From Flavobacterium aquatile LMG 4008 = ATCC 11947 (GTDB lineage Bacteria > Bacteroidota > Bacteroidia > Flavobacteriales > Flavobacteriaceae), in assembly GCF_000757385.1 (NCBI RefSeq), contig NZ_JRHH01000001.1:310001-374000 (forward strand): a DNA stretch of 64,000 bases. The letters are read 5' to 3'. Shown piece by piece: positions 18,095 through 26,576 of the stretch. The notes below the pieces were generated by a model. That model was not told where the DNA came from. It saw nothing but the letters and a program-made list of their open reading frames with translations, and did no database searches. The position numbers and the translations under genes are program-made. How positions within the stretch are numbered: the stretch's first letter is position 1; each line of letters starts with the position of its first letter.

Positions 18095-21000
18095 ATGAAA
18101 ACAACAAAAATATATTTAGTTGTTTGCTTAACATTTCTTTTGACACAATTCAACGCTTTTTCACAGTACAACGGAGGTGTTTCGGATGGAGCAACTTTAG
18201 ATGAAATTAGCGTAACCAGTTGTTCAACTCCAGCGCATTTTTATGCCTATTTTGGAGGGAATAACGATGGTGCAAGTGTCGATGAGTTAAGTGCAACAAC
18301 CTGCGGATTTTCAAACTTCCAATATGCCTATTTTGGTGGAGTTTCAGATGGCGCAGCAACAGAAGAATTAAGTGCCACAACTTGTGGAATTCCGCCATCT
18401 TTCTTCGCTTATTTTGGCGGAAATAATGATGGAGCAGGAGTCGAAACCCTAGAAAGCACTGTTTGTGGATTTCCACCACAGTTTTATGCTTATTTTGGTG
18501 GAAATGGTGATGGCTTTTCATTGGATGCAACTGCTCCAATATGTCCAACGCAACCACCAGTAGCAAGTTTTACAGCATCAACAACGGCTTTGTGTGTAGG
18601 TCAATCTGTAACGTTTACAGATACATCAACCAATATCCCATTTGTATGGAATTGGACAATAACTGGCGCAACACCAAGTACAGCAACTGTTCAAAACCCA
18701 ACTTTTGTATTTAATACTGCAGGAAATTACACTGTCGTATTTACTGCAACTAATTATAACGGAAGTGACACAGTTACGTTTACCGATTATATAACAGTCA
18801 CTGCAATTCCAGTTGTAAATTCAACAACTCCAGCAAGTAGATGCGATTCAGGTACGGTAACTTTGCAAGCAACTGCAACTTTGGGAACTTTAAATTGGTA
18901 TGATGCGCCAACAGGAGGAAATTTAGTTGGAACAGGTACAAGTTTTACAACACCAAGTATTTCTGTAACCACAACCTATTATGTTGAATCGGTTGTAGGT
19001 TCATGTACATCAGCTAGAGTTTCGGTTATTGCAACGGTAAATAATACGCCAACGATAACAGCAACAACTCCTGCAGCTCGATGCGGAACTGGAAATATAA
19101 ATTTATCTGCAACAGCAAGTTCAGGAACAATTCAATGGTATGATTTACCTTCGGGCGGAACATTATTGGCGACTGGTGGAACATTAAATCTATTTGGTTT
19201 ATCCACAACTACAACTTATTATGTTCAGGTAACCAACGGATTTTGTACTTCGCCAAGAACTCCAGTAATTGCAACAATAAATGCTGTGCCAACAGTTACA
19301 TCAACAACACCAGCAAGCAGATGCGATGCAGGAAGTGTAACGTTACAAGCAGTTGCATCAAGCGGAACATTGAACTGGTATGATGCACCAACAGCTGGAA
19401 ATTTAGTTGGAACTGGAATAAGTTTTACAACTCCAAGCATTAGCTCTACAACAGTTTATTATGTTGAGGCAACTTCTGGAATTTGTAATTCAGTGCGAAC
19501 TGCAGTAACAGCAACAGTGAATGTTACTCCAAGTATAATGTCGACAACTCCAGGAAGTAGATGTGATTCAGGTAGTGTTACTCTTTTTGCTTCCGCAAAT
19601 GCTGGAACGTTAAATTGGTATGACGCGCCAACTGGTGGAACTTTAGTTGGGACTGGAACAAGTTTTACAACGCCGAGTATTTCTGCAACTACAACGTATT
19701 ATGTAGAATCAGTTAATGGATCTTGTACTTCTGTGAGAACATCGGTTGTGGCAACGGTAAATGCAAGTCCAACAATAACGTCAACAAGTCCTGCGAGTAT
19801 TTGTAGTGGCGATTCGTTTAACATAGCAGCTTTAGCTAGTTCAGGAACAATTAACTGGTATAATTTACCAACAGGTGGAACTTTGCTCGCAACAGGAAGT
19901 AATTATTCGTTGTCAAGTTTGAGTACTACAACAATTTTCTATGCTCAAGCAATTGATGGAAGTTGTTCGTCTGTAAGAACTCCTGTAGAAGTTACAGTTA
20001 CAAATAGACCAACAAACACGTCTTCAACGCCAACTTCAAGATGCGGAAATGGTTCAGTTACTTTATCAGCTACATTTTCATCTGGAACTGTAAATTGGTA
20101 TGATGCACCAGTTGGTGGAAATTTAGTTGGAACTGGTTCTAACTTTATAACGCCAAGTTTATCTGCAACAACATCGTATTTTGCAGAAGCGACTAACGGA
20201 GTTTGTACATCACTAGTAAGAACATCGGTTACAGCAACTATTAATGAAATTCCAGTAATAACTTCAACAACGCCAGCAAGTAGATGCGGCGACGGAAGTT
20301 TAACATTACAAGCAACAGCAAGTATCGGAACAATTAATTGGTACAACGCTCCAACCGGCGGAACTTTAGTGGCAACTGGCGGAAGTTTCACTACTCCAAT
20401 TTTAGGAACGACAACAATTTATTATGTTGAGGTTGTAAATGGAGGTTGTAATTCGACTCGAACTGCTGTGAACGCAACAGTATTTGCAGTAGCAACAATC
20501 ACTTCAACAACGCCAGCGAGTAGATGTGATGCAGGAAATTTAACGTTAAATGCAACTTCAAATGTTGGTACTTTGAATTGGTATAATGTGCCTTCTGGAG
20601 GAACTTTGCTTGGAACAGGAACAAGTTTTACAACACCAAGTATTTCGGTTTCTACAACGTATTATGTAGAAGCTACAAATGGATCTTGTACTTCATCTAG
20701 AGTTGCAGTTACAGCTTCAATAATCCCAACAGCTGCGCCAACAGGTTTTGCAAATCAGACGTTTTGTGCAGGAGAAACTGTCGGATTAATTTCGGTTACA
20801 GGTTCGAATGTTATTTGGTATGATGCAGCGTCGGGCGGAAATGTAATTCCAAACGGAACAGTATTGGTTTCAGGAACGACCTATTATGCTTCTCAAACGG
20901 TAACAAGTTGTGAAAGTCCAACAAGATTGGCAGTAACAATGACTTTAGGTGGATGTTTAGGAAATGAAGAATTTGTAGCAAATGTTATCAAATTATATCC

Positions 21001-21208
21001 AAATCCTGTAATTGATGTCGTAACAATTTCTTCAATAGAAATAATGACAAATCTTGAAGTGATAAACATGCTCGGTCAAATTGTTTTTTCAAAATCGATA
21101 AACGAAAACGAAACAACAATCGATATGTCTAGATATTCATCAGGTTCTTACATTGTTAGAGTTTCAGTAGAAGAAAAAACCAAAACATTCAAAGTAATAA
21201 AAGAGTAA
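18095..21208 (+). CDS. Large secreted Ig-like repeat protein with T9SS sorting domain
   Basis: The 1037-residue protein has a signal peptide (about 1-23), five short repeats of the type YAYFGGNNDGASVDELSATTCG (about 24-150), one PKD-like domain (about 155-230, VASFTASTTALCVGQSVTFTDTS), and then eight repeats of about 80 residues plus a divergent ninth. Each 80-residue repeat carries TPASRCxxGxxTLxA, GTLNWYDAPTGG and TTYYVExxNGSCTSxR, with two Cys that could form a disulfide. The C-terminus (KLYPNPVIDVVTISS ... GSYIVRVSVEEKTKTFKVIKE) is a type A T9SS sorting domain, so it should be exported across the outer membrane and attached to the surface. A role as adhesin is likely but inferred. Confidence 0.93.
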   Translation: MKTTKIYLVVCLTFLLTQFNAFSQYNGGVSDGATLDEISVTSCSTPAHFYAYFGGNNDGASVDELSATTCGFSNFQYAYFGGVSDGAATEELSATTCGIPPSFFAYFGGNNDGAGVETLESTVCGFPPQFYAYFGGNGDGFSLDATAPICPTQPPVASFTASTTALCVGQSVTFTDTSTNIPFVWNWTITGATPSTATVQNPTFVFNTAGNYTVVFTATNYNGSDTVTFTDYITVTAIPVVNSTTPASRCDSGTVTLQATATLGTLNWYDAPTGGNLVGTGTSFTTPSISVTTTYYVESVVGSCTSARVSVIATVNNTPTITATTPAARCGTGNINLSATASSGTIQWYDLPSGGTLLATGGTLNLFGLSTTTTYYVQVTNGFCTSPRTPVIATINAVPTVTSTTPASRCDAGSVTLQAVASSGTLNWYDAPTAGNLVGTGISFTTPSISSTTVYYVEATSGICNSVRTAVTATVNVTPSIMSTTPGSRCDSGSVTLFASANAGTLNWYDAPTGGTLVGTGTSFTTPSISATTTYYVESVNGSCTSVRTSVVATVNASPTITSTSPASICSGDSFNIAALASSGTINWYNLPTGGTLLATGSNYSLSSLSTTTIFYAQAIDGSCSSVRTPVEVTVTNRPTNTSSTPTSRCGNGSVTLSATFSSGTVNWYDAPVGGNLVGTGSNFITPSLSATTSYFAEATNGVCTSLVRTSVTATINEIPVITSTTPASRCGDGSLTLQATASIGTINWYNAPTGGTLVATGGSFTTPILGTTTIYYVEVVNGGCNSTRTAVNATVFAVATITSTTPASRCDAGNLTLNATSNVGTLNWYNVPSGGTLLGTGTSFTTPSISVSTTYYVEATNGSCTSSRVAVTASIIPTAAPTGFANQTFCAGETVGLISVTGSNVIWYDAASGGNVIPNGTVLVSGTTYYASQTVTSCESPTRLAVTMTLGGCLGNEEFVANVIKLYPNPVIDVVTISSIEIMTNLEVINMLGQIVFSKSINENETTIDMSRYSSGSYIVRVSVEEKTKTFKVIKE
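18816..20740 (+). repeat. Eight tandem in-gene repeats of about 240 bp
   Basis: The DNA behind the eight Ig-like repeats keeps a 240-243 base period. Landmarks such as the stretch encoding LNWYDAP recur near 18891, 19371, 19611, 20091 and 20571. Copies 1, 3, 4 and 8 are the most similar, suggesting recent duplication or gene conversion. Confidence 0.85.
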
Positions 21209-21231
21209 GTAGTAATTTATAGTTTTTTTCT

Positions 21232-21263
21232 AAACCATCCGTTTTACAGCGGATGGTTTTTTT
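21232..21263 (+). terminator. Terminator after the T9SS repeat protein gene
   Basis: AACCATCCG / CGGATGGTT stem with an 8-base loop followed by seven T. Confidence 0.85.
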
Positions 21264-21281
21264 GTTTCAACAATTTAAGAA

Positions 21282-21590
21282 TTACAATTTATTCTGTAAA
21301 CTGCTCCAACCTCCGCCATTCATTGCTTCAATTCCGTTATTTTTTAAAATCGATGTTGCTTGCGCGCTTCTCATTCCGCTGGCACAACACGCAATTACAG
21401 GTTTGTTCAATTTTTTAATGCTGTCAATTTGATTTCCAATAGTATTCAACGGAATATTTTTAGACCCTTTAATATGACCACCTTGAAATTCTCCAGGAGT
21501 TCTAACATCAATGATAACGGCTCCTTTATCCATGAATTCTTTTACATTTTCTGATTTTCCACTTAATCCCAACATACTTAATAATCCCAT
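21282..21590 (-). CDS. Rhodanese-like domain protein
   Basis: This single-domain rhodanese of 102 residues has the two family landmarks: VIDVRTPGEFQGGHIKGSKNIPL and the active-site loop VIACCASGMRSAQAT, where the second Cys of ACCASGMRS is the expected persulfide carrier. It has no signal peptide. The likely role is sulfur transfer in the cytoplasm; the acceptor is unknown. It is divergent from the tetR/paa cluster, and its promoter lies within 25 bases of the presumed TetR operator at 21684-21697, so it may respond to the same regulator. Confidence 0.9.
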   Translation of the reverse strand: MGLLSMLGLSGKSENVKEFMDKGAVIIDVRTPGEFQGGHIKGSKNIPLNTIGNQIDSIKKLNKPVIACCASGMRSAQATSILKNNGIEAMNGGGWSSLQNKL

Positions 21591-21653
21591 GTTTTTTTTA
21601 TTTTAAATTTCTCTAATTTCTCAAATCTGTGTTCCCTGAAATTAAGAACACCA

Positions 21654-21661
21654 CAAAACTA
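21654..21661 (-). promoter_or_regulatory. -7 promoter element of the rhodanese gene
   Basis: The minus strand reads TAGTTTTG (TAnnTTTG), 63 bases before the ATG at 21590. Confidence 0.5.
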
Positions 21662-21683
21662 ATCTAATCTCAAACACAATTTA

Positions 21684-21723
21684 GTAACAAAAGTTACCCA
21701 ACTAAAAATATTCTATATATTTG
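21684..21723 (+). promoter_or_regulatory. tetR promoter with overlapping GTAAC-N4-GTTAC operator
   Basis: The perfect inverted repeat GTAACAAAAGTTAC (21684-21697) lies over the -33 region, and TATATTTG (21716-21723) is the -7 element. The ATG at 21730 is 7 bases after the -7 element, so the transcript is probably leaderless. The operator shares the TAAC-N4-GTTA core with the palindrome at the paaE start site. Confidence 0.65.
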
Positions 21724-21729
21724 ACACAT

Positions 21730-22299
21730 ATGAAGATTACCGATAGAAAAACCGAAATCATAAATGTAGCTGCCAAACTTTTCAAAGAAAAAGGATACAG
21801 CGCTGTAACCATGCGTGACATTGCCCAAGCGATGGATATTAAGGCGGCAAGTCTATATAATCACATCAAATCAAAGCAAGAAATTTTAGTTTTAATCATT
21901 ATCGAAATAGCCGAAGAATTTACTTCTGTAATCGATGAAATTCTAGCTTCTGATGAAACAACCATCCAAAAAATTGAAAGAGTTATTCAACTTCATATCG
22001 ATATTACATTAAGGAATTCAGAAGCTTTAGCCTGCCTAAACAACGATTGGATGCACTTAACCGACGATGATTTAATCTATTTCATCAAAATGCGTGAAGA
22101 CTACGAAGAAAGTTTCAGAAAAATTATTAAATCCGGAATCGCAAACGGCGAAATCAAAAACCTAAATATCGAAGTCATAATTTTCTCAACGCTTTCAACA
22201 CTAAGAACACTTTATATTTGGTACGGAAAGAAAAAAACAATAAAACCTGAAATCCTAAAAGCAAATATGATTCAAGTCTTACTGAACGGAATTGTATAA
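21730..22299 (+). CDS. TetR-family regulator of the phenylacetate cluster
   Basis: The protein has 189 residues counted from ATG 21730; the in-frame TTG at 21721 lies inside the -7 element. The N-terminal TetR helix-turn-helix is clear (RKTEIINVAAKLFKEKGYSAVTMRDIAQAMDIKAASLYNHIKSKQEIL), followed by the all-helical ligand-binding and dimerisation part. Position immediately upstream of paaE and the matching operators at both genes suggest that it represses the paa genes and itself, released by a phenylacetyl-CoA-type ligand, as PaaR-type TetR regulators do elsewhere. The ligand is inference. Confidence 0.88.
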   Translation: MKITDRKTEIINVAAKLFKEKGYSAVTMRDIAQAMDIKAASLYNHIKSKQEILVLIIIEIAEEFTSVIDEILASDETTIQKIERVIQLHIDITLRNSEALACLNNDWMHLTDDDLIYFIKMREDYEESFRKIIKSGIANGEIKNLNIEVIIFSTLSTLRTLYIWYGKKKTIKPEILKANMIQVLLNGIV

Positions 22300-22422
22300 T
22301 TTTTTTAAATTTCTCAAATTTCTCCAATCTGTGTTCCAAAACTAAAACTTAATGAACCTTAATGCCTTAATGGTTTAAAGCAAAAAAAATATAACGTTTT
22401 CGTAACATATCAAAATTTTCAC

Positions 22423-22455
22423 TAAATTTGCATAACAAACTAACAAGTGTTAGTT
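22423..22455 (+). promoter_or_regulatory. paaE promoter with start-site operator
   Basis: TAAATTTG at 22423-22430 is a full -7 element. The 18-base perfect palindrome AACTAACAAGTGTTAGTT (22438-22455) begins 8 bases later and so covers the predicted transcription start, the classical place for a repressor. Its core CTAAC-N4-GTTAG matches the layout of the tetR operator. Confidence 0.72.
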
Positions 22456-22473
22456 AAAAATTATTCAGTGGTT

Positions 22474-23547
22474 ATGTCAAAATTTCACAGCATAAAAATT
22501 GCCGATATTTACAAGGAAACAAAAGATTGTTCCGTACTTTCTTTCGAAATTCCACAAGAATTAAAGCAAGAATTTCAATACAAACAAGGACAACATCTTA
22601 CCCTAAAATCAATTATCAACGGTCAAGATACACGTCGCTCTTATTCATTATGTTCTTCTCCAAACGAAAATATATGGAAAATAGCTGTTAAAAAAATCAA
22701 CGGCGGATTGTTTTCAACTTTCGTAAACGACACCTTAAAAAAAGGTGACACCATCGAAGTTATGGCGCCAAATGGTGAATTTAATGTAGCAATCAACTCC
22801 GATAAGCCTAAAAATTATATCGTTTTTGCAGCAGGAAGCGGAATCACACCAATTCTTTCCATCATAAAAACGCACTTAATTTCGGAGCCAAACAGCACAT
22901 TTAAACTGTTTTATCTCAATCGTACCGTAAAATCAATTATCTTTAAAGAAGAAATTGAACAGTTAAAAAATACCTATTTCGACCGATTCGAAATCTTCCA
23001 TTTCTTAACCAAAGAACACCGAAGCATCGAACTATTAAACGGACGATTTACCAAAGAAAAATTACAAATTCTAACCAAAAACATCATCGACATTCCATCA
23101 ACAGACGAATGTTTTATTTGCGGTCCAGAACAAATGATATTCTTAATCCGCGACGAATTAGTTGCCGCAGGTTTAGATAAAAACAAAATCCATTACGAGC
23201 TGTTTACCTCAGGAATCACTGAGGAAGACAAAGCCCGAATGGCAAAAATTGTAGAGAAAAAAGTAGAAGGAACAGAGGTAACAATTATCGATGGCGGAAA
23301 AGAATTCCATTTCGTGATGGACGACGATTTCGACAACATTCTAGACGGTGCATTAGCCGCTGGAGCCGATTTACCATTCGCCTGTAAAGGTGGCGTTTGC
23401 AGCACATGCAAATGCAAAGTTGTGTCGGGAACCGTCGAAATGAAAATTAATTACGCACTCGACGAAAACGAAGTTGCAAAAGGATTGGTGCTAAGCTGTC
23501 AAGCCGTACCAACCTCAGAAAAAGTAGTAGTCGATTTCGGAGTTTAA
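22474..23547 (+). CDS. paaE: Phenylacetyl-CoA epoxidase subunit PaaE (reductase)
   Basis: The 357-residue reductase passes electrons from NAD(P)H to the PaaABC epoxidase. Domains in order: FAD-binding barrel (RRSYSLCSSP, about 53-62), NAD-binding domain (YIVFAAGSGITPILSIIKTH, and CFICGPEQMIF), and a C-terminal plant-type 2Fe-2S ferredoxin domain (PFACKGGVCSTCKCKV ... SCQA, four Cys). The ATG at 22474 is chosen; the in-frame GTG at 22447 lies within the operator palindrome. It is the first gene of the cluster, ahead of paaA with a 267-base repeat-bearing spacer, an order seen in Bacteroidota. Confidence 0.95.
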   Translation: MSKFHSIKIADIYKETKDCSVLSFEIPQELKQEFQYKQGQHLTLKSIINGQDTRRSYSLCSSPNENIWKIAVKKINGGLFSTFVNDTLKKGDTIEVMAPNGEFNVAINSDKPKNYIVFAAGSGITPILSIIKTHLISEPNSTFKLFYLNRTVKSIIFKEEIEQLKNTYFDRFEIFHFLTKEHRSIELLNGRFTKEKLQILTKNIIDIPSTDECFICGPEQMIFLIRDELVAAGLDKNKIHYELFTSGITEEDKARMAKIVEKKVEGTEVTIIDGGKEFHFVMDDDFDNILDGALAAGADLPFACKGGVCSTCKCKVVSGTVEMKINYALDENEVAKGLVLSCQAVPTSEKVVVDFGV

Positions 23548-23555
23548 AATAATTT

Positions 23556-23650
23556 GAAGCGAATGGCTTGGGTATTTTTGCAATCCATTTTCCTGCTTTC
23601 CTTCCAAAGTCCCGATAAAAATCGTGAGCTTTTCCCTCCAATCAGGGCTA
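23556..23650 (+). repeat. Dispersed AGGGCTA element, copy A
   Basis: It begins GAAGCGAATGGCTTGGG, contains TCCTGCTTTCC and an imperfect CCCGAT/ATCG stem, and ends ATCAGGGCTA. It belongs to the same family as the copies at 29393, 33363, 39618, 39918, 53646 and 63060. The rest of the paaE-paaA spacer (to 23814) holds further short repeats of the types TTAATGAACCTTAAT and CTGAACACTGAACACT. Confidence 0.8.
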
Positions 23651-23814
23651 GAAAGCAAACGAATTGAATAAAAATAAAATATAAAACAACAATATCTTAA
23701 TGAACCTTAATAACTTAATGGTTCAAAAAAGAAAAATAAAAAAATAATCGTTCAAAGTTACTGCAAAGTAAAGTATTACGGCGACTGAACACTGAACACT
23801 AATTCAAAAAAATT

Positions 23815-24771
23815 ATGTCAGAACACGAAGTAAAAAACCTAGAAGAAATTTTCGACGCAAGAATTGCTAGAGACGAAAAAATCGAACCAAAAGACTGGAT
23901 GCCCGAAAAGTACCGTCAAACGCACATTCGTCAAATTTCCCAACACGCACATTCTGAAATTGTCGGAATGTTACCAGAAGGAAATTGGATAACTCGCGCA
24001 CCTTCTTTAAAAAGAAAAGTAGCACTTTTAGCCAAAATTCAAGACGAAGCCGGACACGGTTTGTACTTATATTCAGCTTGTGAAACTTTAGGAATTTCTC
24101 GCGAAGAATTGTATGATCAACTCCATTCTGGCAAAGCAAAATATTCAAGTATCTTCAATTATCCAACATTAACTTGGGCAGATATGGGAGCAATTGGTTG
24201 GCTAGTTGACGGCGCAGCAATTATTAATCAAGTGCCATTAACAACCACTTCATTCGGACCTTATGCTCGTGCTATGGTTCGTGTTTGCAAGGAAGAAAGT
24301 TTCCACCAACGTCAAGGTTTTCAAATCATGATGACGCTTGCAGAAGGAACTCCAGAACAAAAAGAAATGGCGCAAGATGCTTTAAACAGATGGTGGTTTC
24401 CGTCGTTAATGATGTTAGGTCCAACAGATGCGGCATCAGTTCACACAGAACAATCCATGAAATGGAAATTGAAACGCAAAACCAACGACGAATTACGTCA
24501 ACAATTTGTAGATCAAACCGTTCCGCAAGCACACATGATCGGACTTACAATTCCAGATCCAACACTAAAATTCAATGAAGAAACCAAACATTACGAATTT
24601 GGCGAACTAGATTGGGATGAATTTTGGCAAGTAGTAAAAGGCCACGGACCATGCAACAAAGAACGAATTTCTGCCAGAGTAAACGCTTGGAATAACGGAA
24701 AATGGGTTCGCGATGCAGCAATGGCATACGCCGAAAAACAAGCAAACAAAGAAGTAAAACAAGCAATATAA
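23815..24771 (+). CDS. paaA: Phenylacetyl-CoA epoxidase catalytic subunit PaaA
   Basis: This 318-residue ferritin-like protein is the di-iron catalytic subunit that epoxidises the ring of phenylacetyl-CoA. The iron-binding helices show E...[28 protein letters not shown] (ExxH) and [15 protein letters not shown] (ExxxH). The length equals that of well-known PaaA proteins and no substitutions are evident. It is followed by paaB after 71 bases that hold only low-complexity GTTATC/CAGTT repeats. Confidence 0.97.
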   Translation: MSEHEVKNLEEIFDARIARDEKIEPKDWMPEKYRQTHIRQISQHAHSEIVGMLPEGNWITRAPSLKRKVALLAKIQDEAGHGLYLYSACETLGISREELYDQLHSGKAKYSSIFNYPTLTWADMGAIGWLVDGAAIINQVPLTTTSFGPYARAMVRVCKEESFHQRQGFQIMMTLAEGTPEQKEMAQDALNRWWFPSLMMLGPTDAASVHTEQSMKWKLKRKTNDELRQQFVDQTVPQAHMIGLTIPDPTLKFNEETKHYEFGELDWDEFWQVVKGHGPCNKERISARVNAWNNGKWVRDAAMAYAEKQANKEVKQAI

Positions 24772-24842
24772 TTCAGTTGTCAGTTATCTGTTATCAGTTT
24801 TAACTGAAAACAGACAACCGGCAACCGATAACTTTCAACACT

Positions 24843-25124
24843 ATGAAAAACTGGCCACTTTGGGAAGTATTTATAAGAAGTAAAAACGGATTAGAACATC
24901 GTCACTGCGGAAGTTTACACGCAAGCGATGCAACAATGGCATTAGAAAACGCTCGCGATGTTTATACACGCAGAATGGAAGGCGTAAGTATTTGGGTAGT
25001 TCCATCAGCACAAATCACAGCTTCAAATCCAGAGGATAGCGCAGAACTTTTCGATCCAGCAAAGGACAAAGCCTACCGTCATCCAACATTCTATGAATTA
25101 CCAGACGAATTAAAACACATGTAA
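24843..25124 (+). CDS. paaB: Phenylacetyl-CoA epoxidase subunit PaaB
   Basis: A 93-residue PaaB: WPLWEVFIRSKNGLEHRHCGSLHASDATMALENARDVYTRRMEGVSIWVVPS is the diagnostic core. PaaB is the small structural subunit that bridges PaaAC heterodimers in the epoxidase complex. It is located between paaA and paaC as usual. Confidence 0.96.
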   Translation: MKNWPLWEVFIRSKNGLEHRHCGSLHASDATMALENARDVYTRRMEGVSIWVVPSAQITASNPEDSAELFDPAKDKAYRHPTFYELPDELKHM

Positions 25125-25125
25125 C

Positions 25126-25157
25126 AACCTGCAAGGTTTTCAAAACCTTGTAGGTTT
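25126..25157. repeat. Palindromic spacer element AACCTGCAAGG, copy 1
   Basis: AACCTGCAAGGTTTT, one base, then AAAACCTTGTAGGTTT: a strong hairpin beginning two bases after the paaB stop. The same element occurs at 26529-26560. It is inside the operon, so it may attenuate or protect mRNA rather than end transcription. The remainder of this spacer (25160-25224) is a TTTGCG/CTCTGCG-type repeat. Confidence 0.8.
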
Positions 25158-25227
25158 TTAATATAATTTGCGAATTTGCGGTAAAATTGTCCTTGCGACT
25201 CTGCGTCTTTGCAAGAAATAACAAATT

Positions 25228-25980
25228 ATGAACAACAATTTAATTCAATACATCTACGGAATTGCAGATAATTCTCTAATTCTAGGACAGCGTCTCGGTG
25301 AACTTTGCGGTCACGGTCCAAGTCTAGAAACAGATATCGCAATGACGAATATTTCTCTAGATTTATTCGGTCAAGTACGAAGTTATTATCAATATGCAGC
25401 CAAATTAATCGGAGGCGATGCTACAGAAGATACGATTGCATTCCTAAGAAAAGAAAGAGAATATAAAAACGTTTTGTTGGTTGAACAACCAAGTCAAGAT
25501 TTTGCTTATTCTATTGCAAGACAATTTCTATTTGATGTATATCATTTATTAGTGTTAGAAGAATTGCAAAATAGCAAAGACGAAACCTTATCAGCTATTG
25601 CCAAAAAAAGTATCAAAGAAGTTTCATATCACACAAGATTTTCTTCCGATTGGATTAGAAGATTAGGCGACGGAACTGAAGAAAGTCATAACCGAATCCA
25701 AATCGCAATCAACGATTTATGGATTTTTACAGACGAATTATTTCATCAAACCGATGCAGATAAAGCAATGGTTACTGAAGGAATTGGTGTAGATGTAACG
25801 CTTTTAAAAGGAACTTACTTTAAAAAAGTAAACGAAATTTTAGAAGAATCAACGTTAGAAATTCCAACAATTGAATACTTCCAAAAAGGAGGAAAACAAG
25901 GAATTCATAGCGAACACATGGGTTATATTCTAACCGAATTACAATTCATGCAACGCACGTATCCAAACATGACTTGGTAA
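25228..25980 (+). CDS. paaC: Phenylacetyl-CoA epoxidase subunit PaaC
   Basis: The 250-residue ferritin-like subunit PaaC is the non-catalytic partner of PaaA, required for the active complex. Landmarks: IYGIADNSLILGQRLGELCGHGPSLETDIAMTNISLDLFGQVRSYYQYAA at the N-terminus, EVSYHTRFSSDWIRRLGDGTEES in the middle and EHMGYILTELQFMQRTYPNMTW at the end. It is colinear with known PaaC. Confidence 0.96.
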   Translation: MNNNLIQYIYGIADNSLILGQRLGELCGHGPSLETDIAMTNISLDLFGQVRSYYQYAAKLIGGDATEDTIAFLRKEREYKNVLLVEQPSQDFAYSIARQFLFDVYHLLVLEELQNSKDETLSAIAKKSIKEVSYHTRFSSDWIRRLGDGTEESHNRIQIAINDLWIFTDELFHQTDADKAMVTEGIGVDVTLLKGTYFKKVNEILEESTLEIPTIEYFQKGGKQGIHSEHMGYILTELQFMQRTYPNMTW

Positions 25981-25989
25981 AACATGATT

Positions 25990-26018
25990 TGTCATTCTGA
26001 ACTTGTTTCAGAATCTCA
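25990..26018. repeat. Short spacer repeat TGTCATTCTGAACTTG, copy 1
   Basis: The same approximately 29-base sequence recurs at 39545-39574. It is also found in reverse orientation inside the E1 gene (39211-39238) and in degenerate form at 40041-40064. Confidence 0.8.
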
Positions 26019-26029
26019 TAAAAACAACA

Positions 26030-26530
26030 ATGACAGAACAACTAACAAATATCGACCAAAAACTATTCGAAATTCTCGAAACGGTTTCCGATCCAGAAAT
26101 TCCGGTTTTGTCAATTATGGAAATGGGAGTAGTGCGTTCTGCCAAAATAATAGACAATATTGTCGAGGTTCAAATCACACCAACTTACAGCGGTTGCCCT
26201 GCAATGGACGTAATTGCAGACGATATAAAATTAGCATTCAAACAACAAGGTTACGAAGCCAAAGTAGAACTAATCCTTTCGCCAGCATGGACAACCGATT
26301 GGATTACTCCAAAAGGTAGAGTTGCATTAGAAAAATACGGAATTGCTTCACCGTTGTCAGAATCAGCAGATAAAGAAGCACTTCTTGGAAATAAAAAAGT
26401 TGTTAAATGTCCGCAATGCGGTTCATTCAATACAAAATTAGTAAGTCAATTTGGCTCAACAGCTTGCAAAGCATTTTTTCAATGTGAAGATTGCCTAGAA
26501 CCTTTCGACTACTTTAAATGTTTAAAATAA
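26030..26530 (+). CDS. paaD: PaaD, epoxidase maturation/accessory protein
   Basis: This 166-residue protein (from ATG 26030; the in-frame TTG at 26003 lies in a spacer repeat) has an N-terminal DUF59/MIP18 domain (LETVSDPEIPVLSIMEMGVVRSAKI ... YSGCPAMDVIADDI) and a C-terminal Cys-rich part (CPQCGSFNTKLVSQFGSTACKAFFQCEDCLEPFDYFKC) that can bind Fe-S or zinc. PaaD is thought to help assemble the metal centres of the epoxidase. It is the usual neighbour of paaC. Confidence 0.94.
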   Translation: MTEQLTNIDQKLFEILETVSDPEIPVLSIMEMGVVRSAKIIDNIVEVQITPTYSGCPAMDVIADDIKLAFKQQGYEAKVELILSPAWTTDWITPKGRVALEKYGIASPLSESADKEALLGNKKVVKCPQCGSFNTKLVSQFGSTACKAFFQCEDCLEPFDYFKCLK

Positions 26531-26560
26531 CCTGCAAGGTTTCCAAAACCTTGTAGGTTT
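26529..26560. repeat. Palindromic spacer element AACCTGCAAGG, copy 2
   Basis: AACCTGCAAGGTTT, two bases, AAAACCTTGTAGGTTT. It begins within the paaD stop codon and ends 16 bases before paaG. It is nearly identical to copy 1 at 25126. Confidence 0.8.
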
Positions 26561-26576
26561 TAAATTAAAATAAGGT

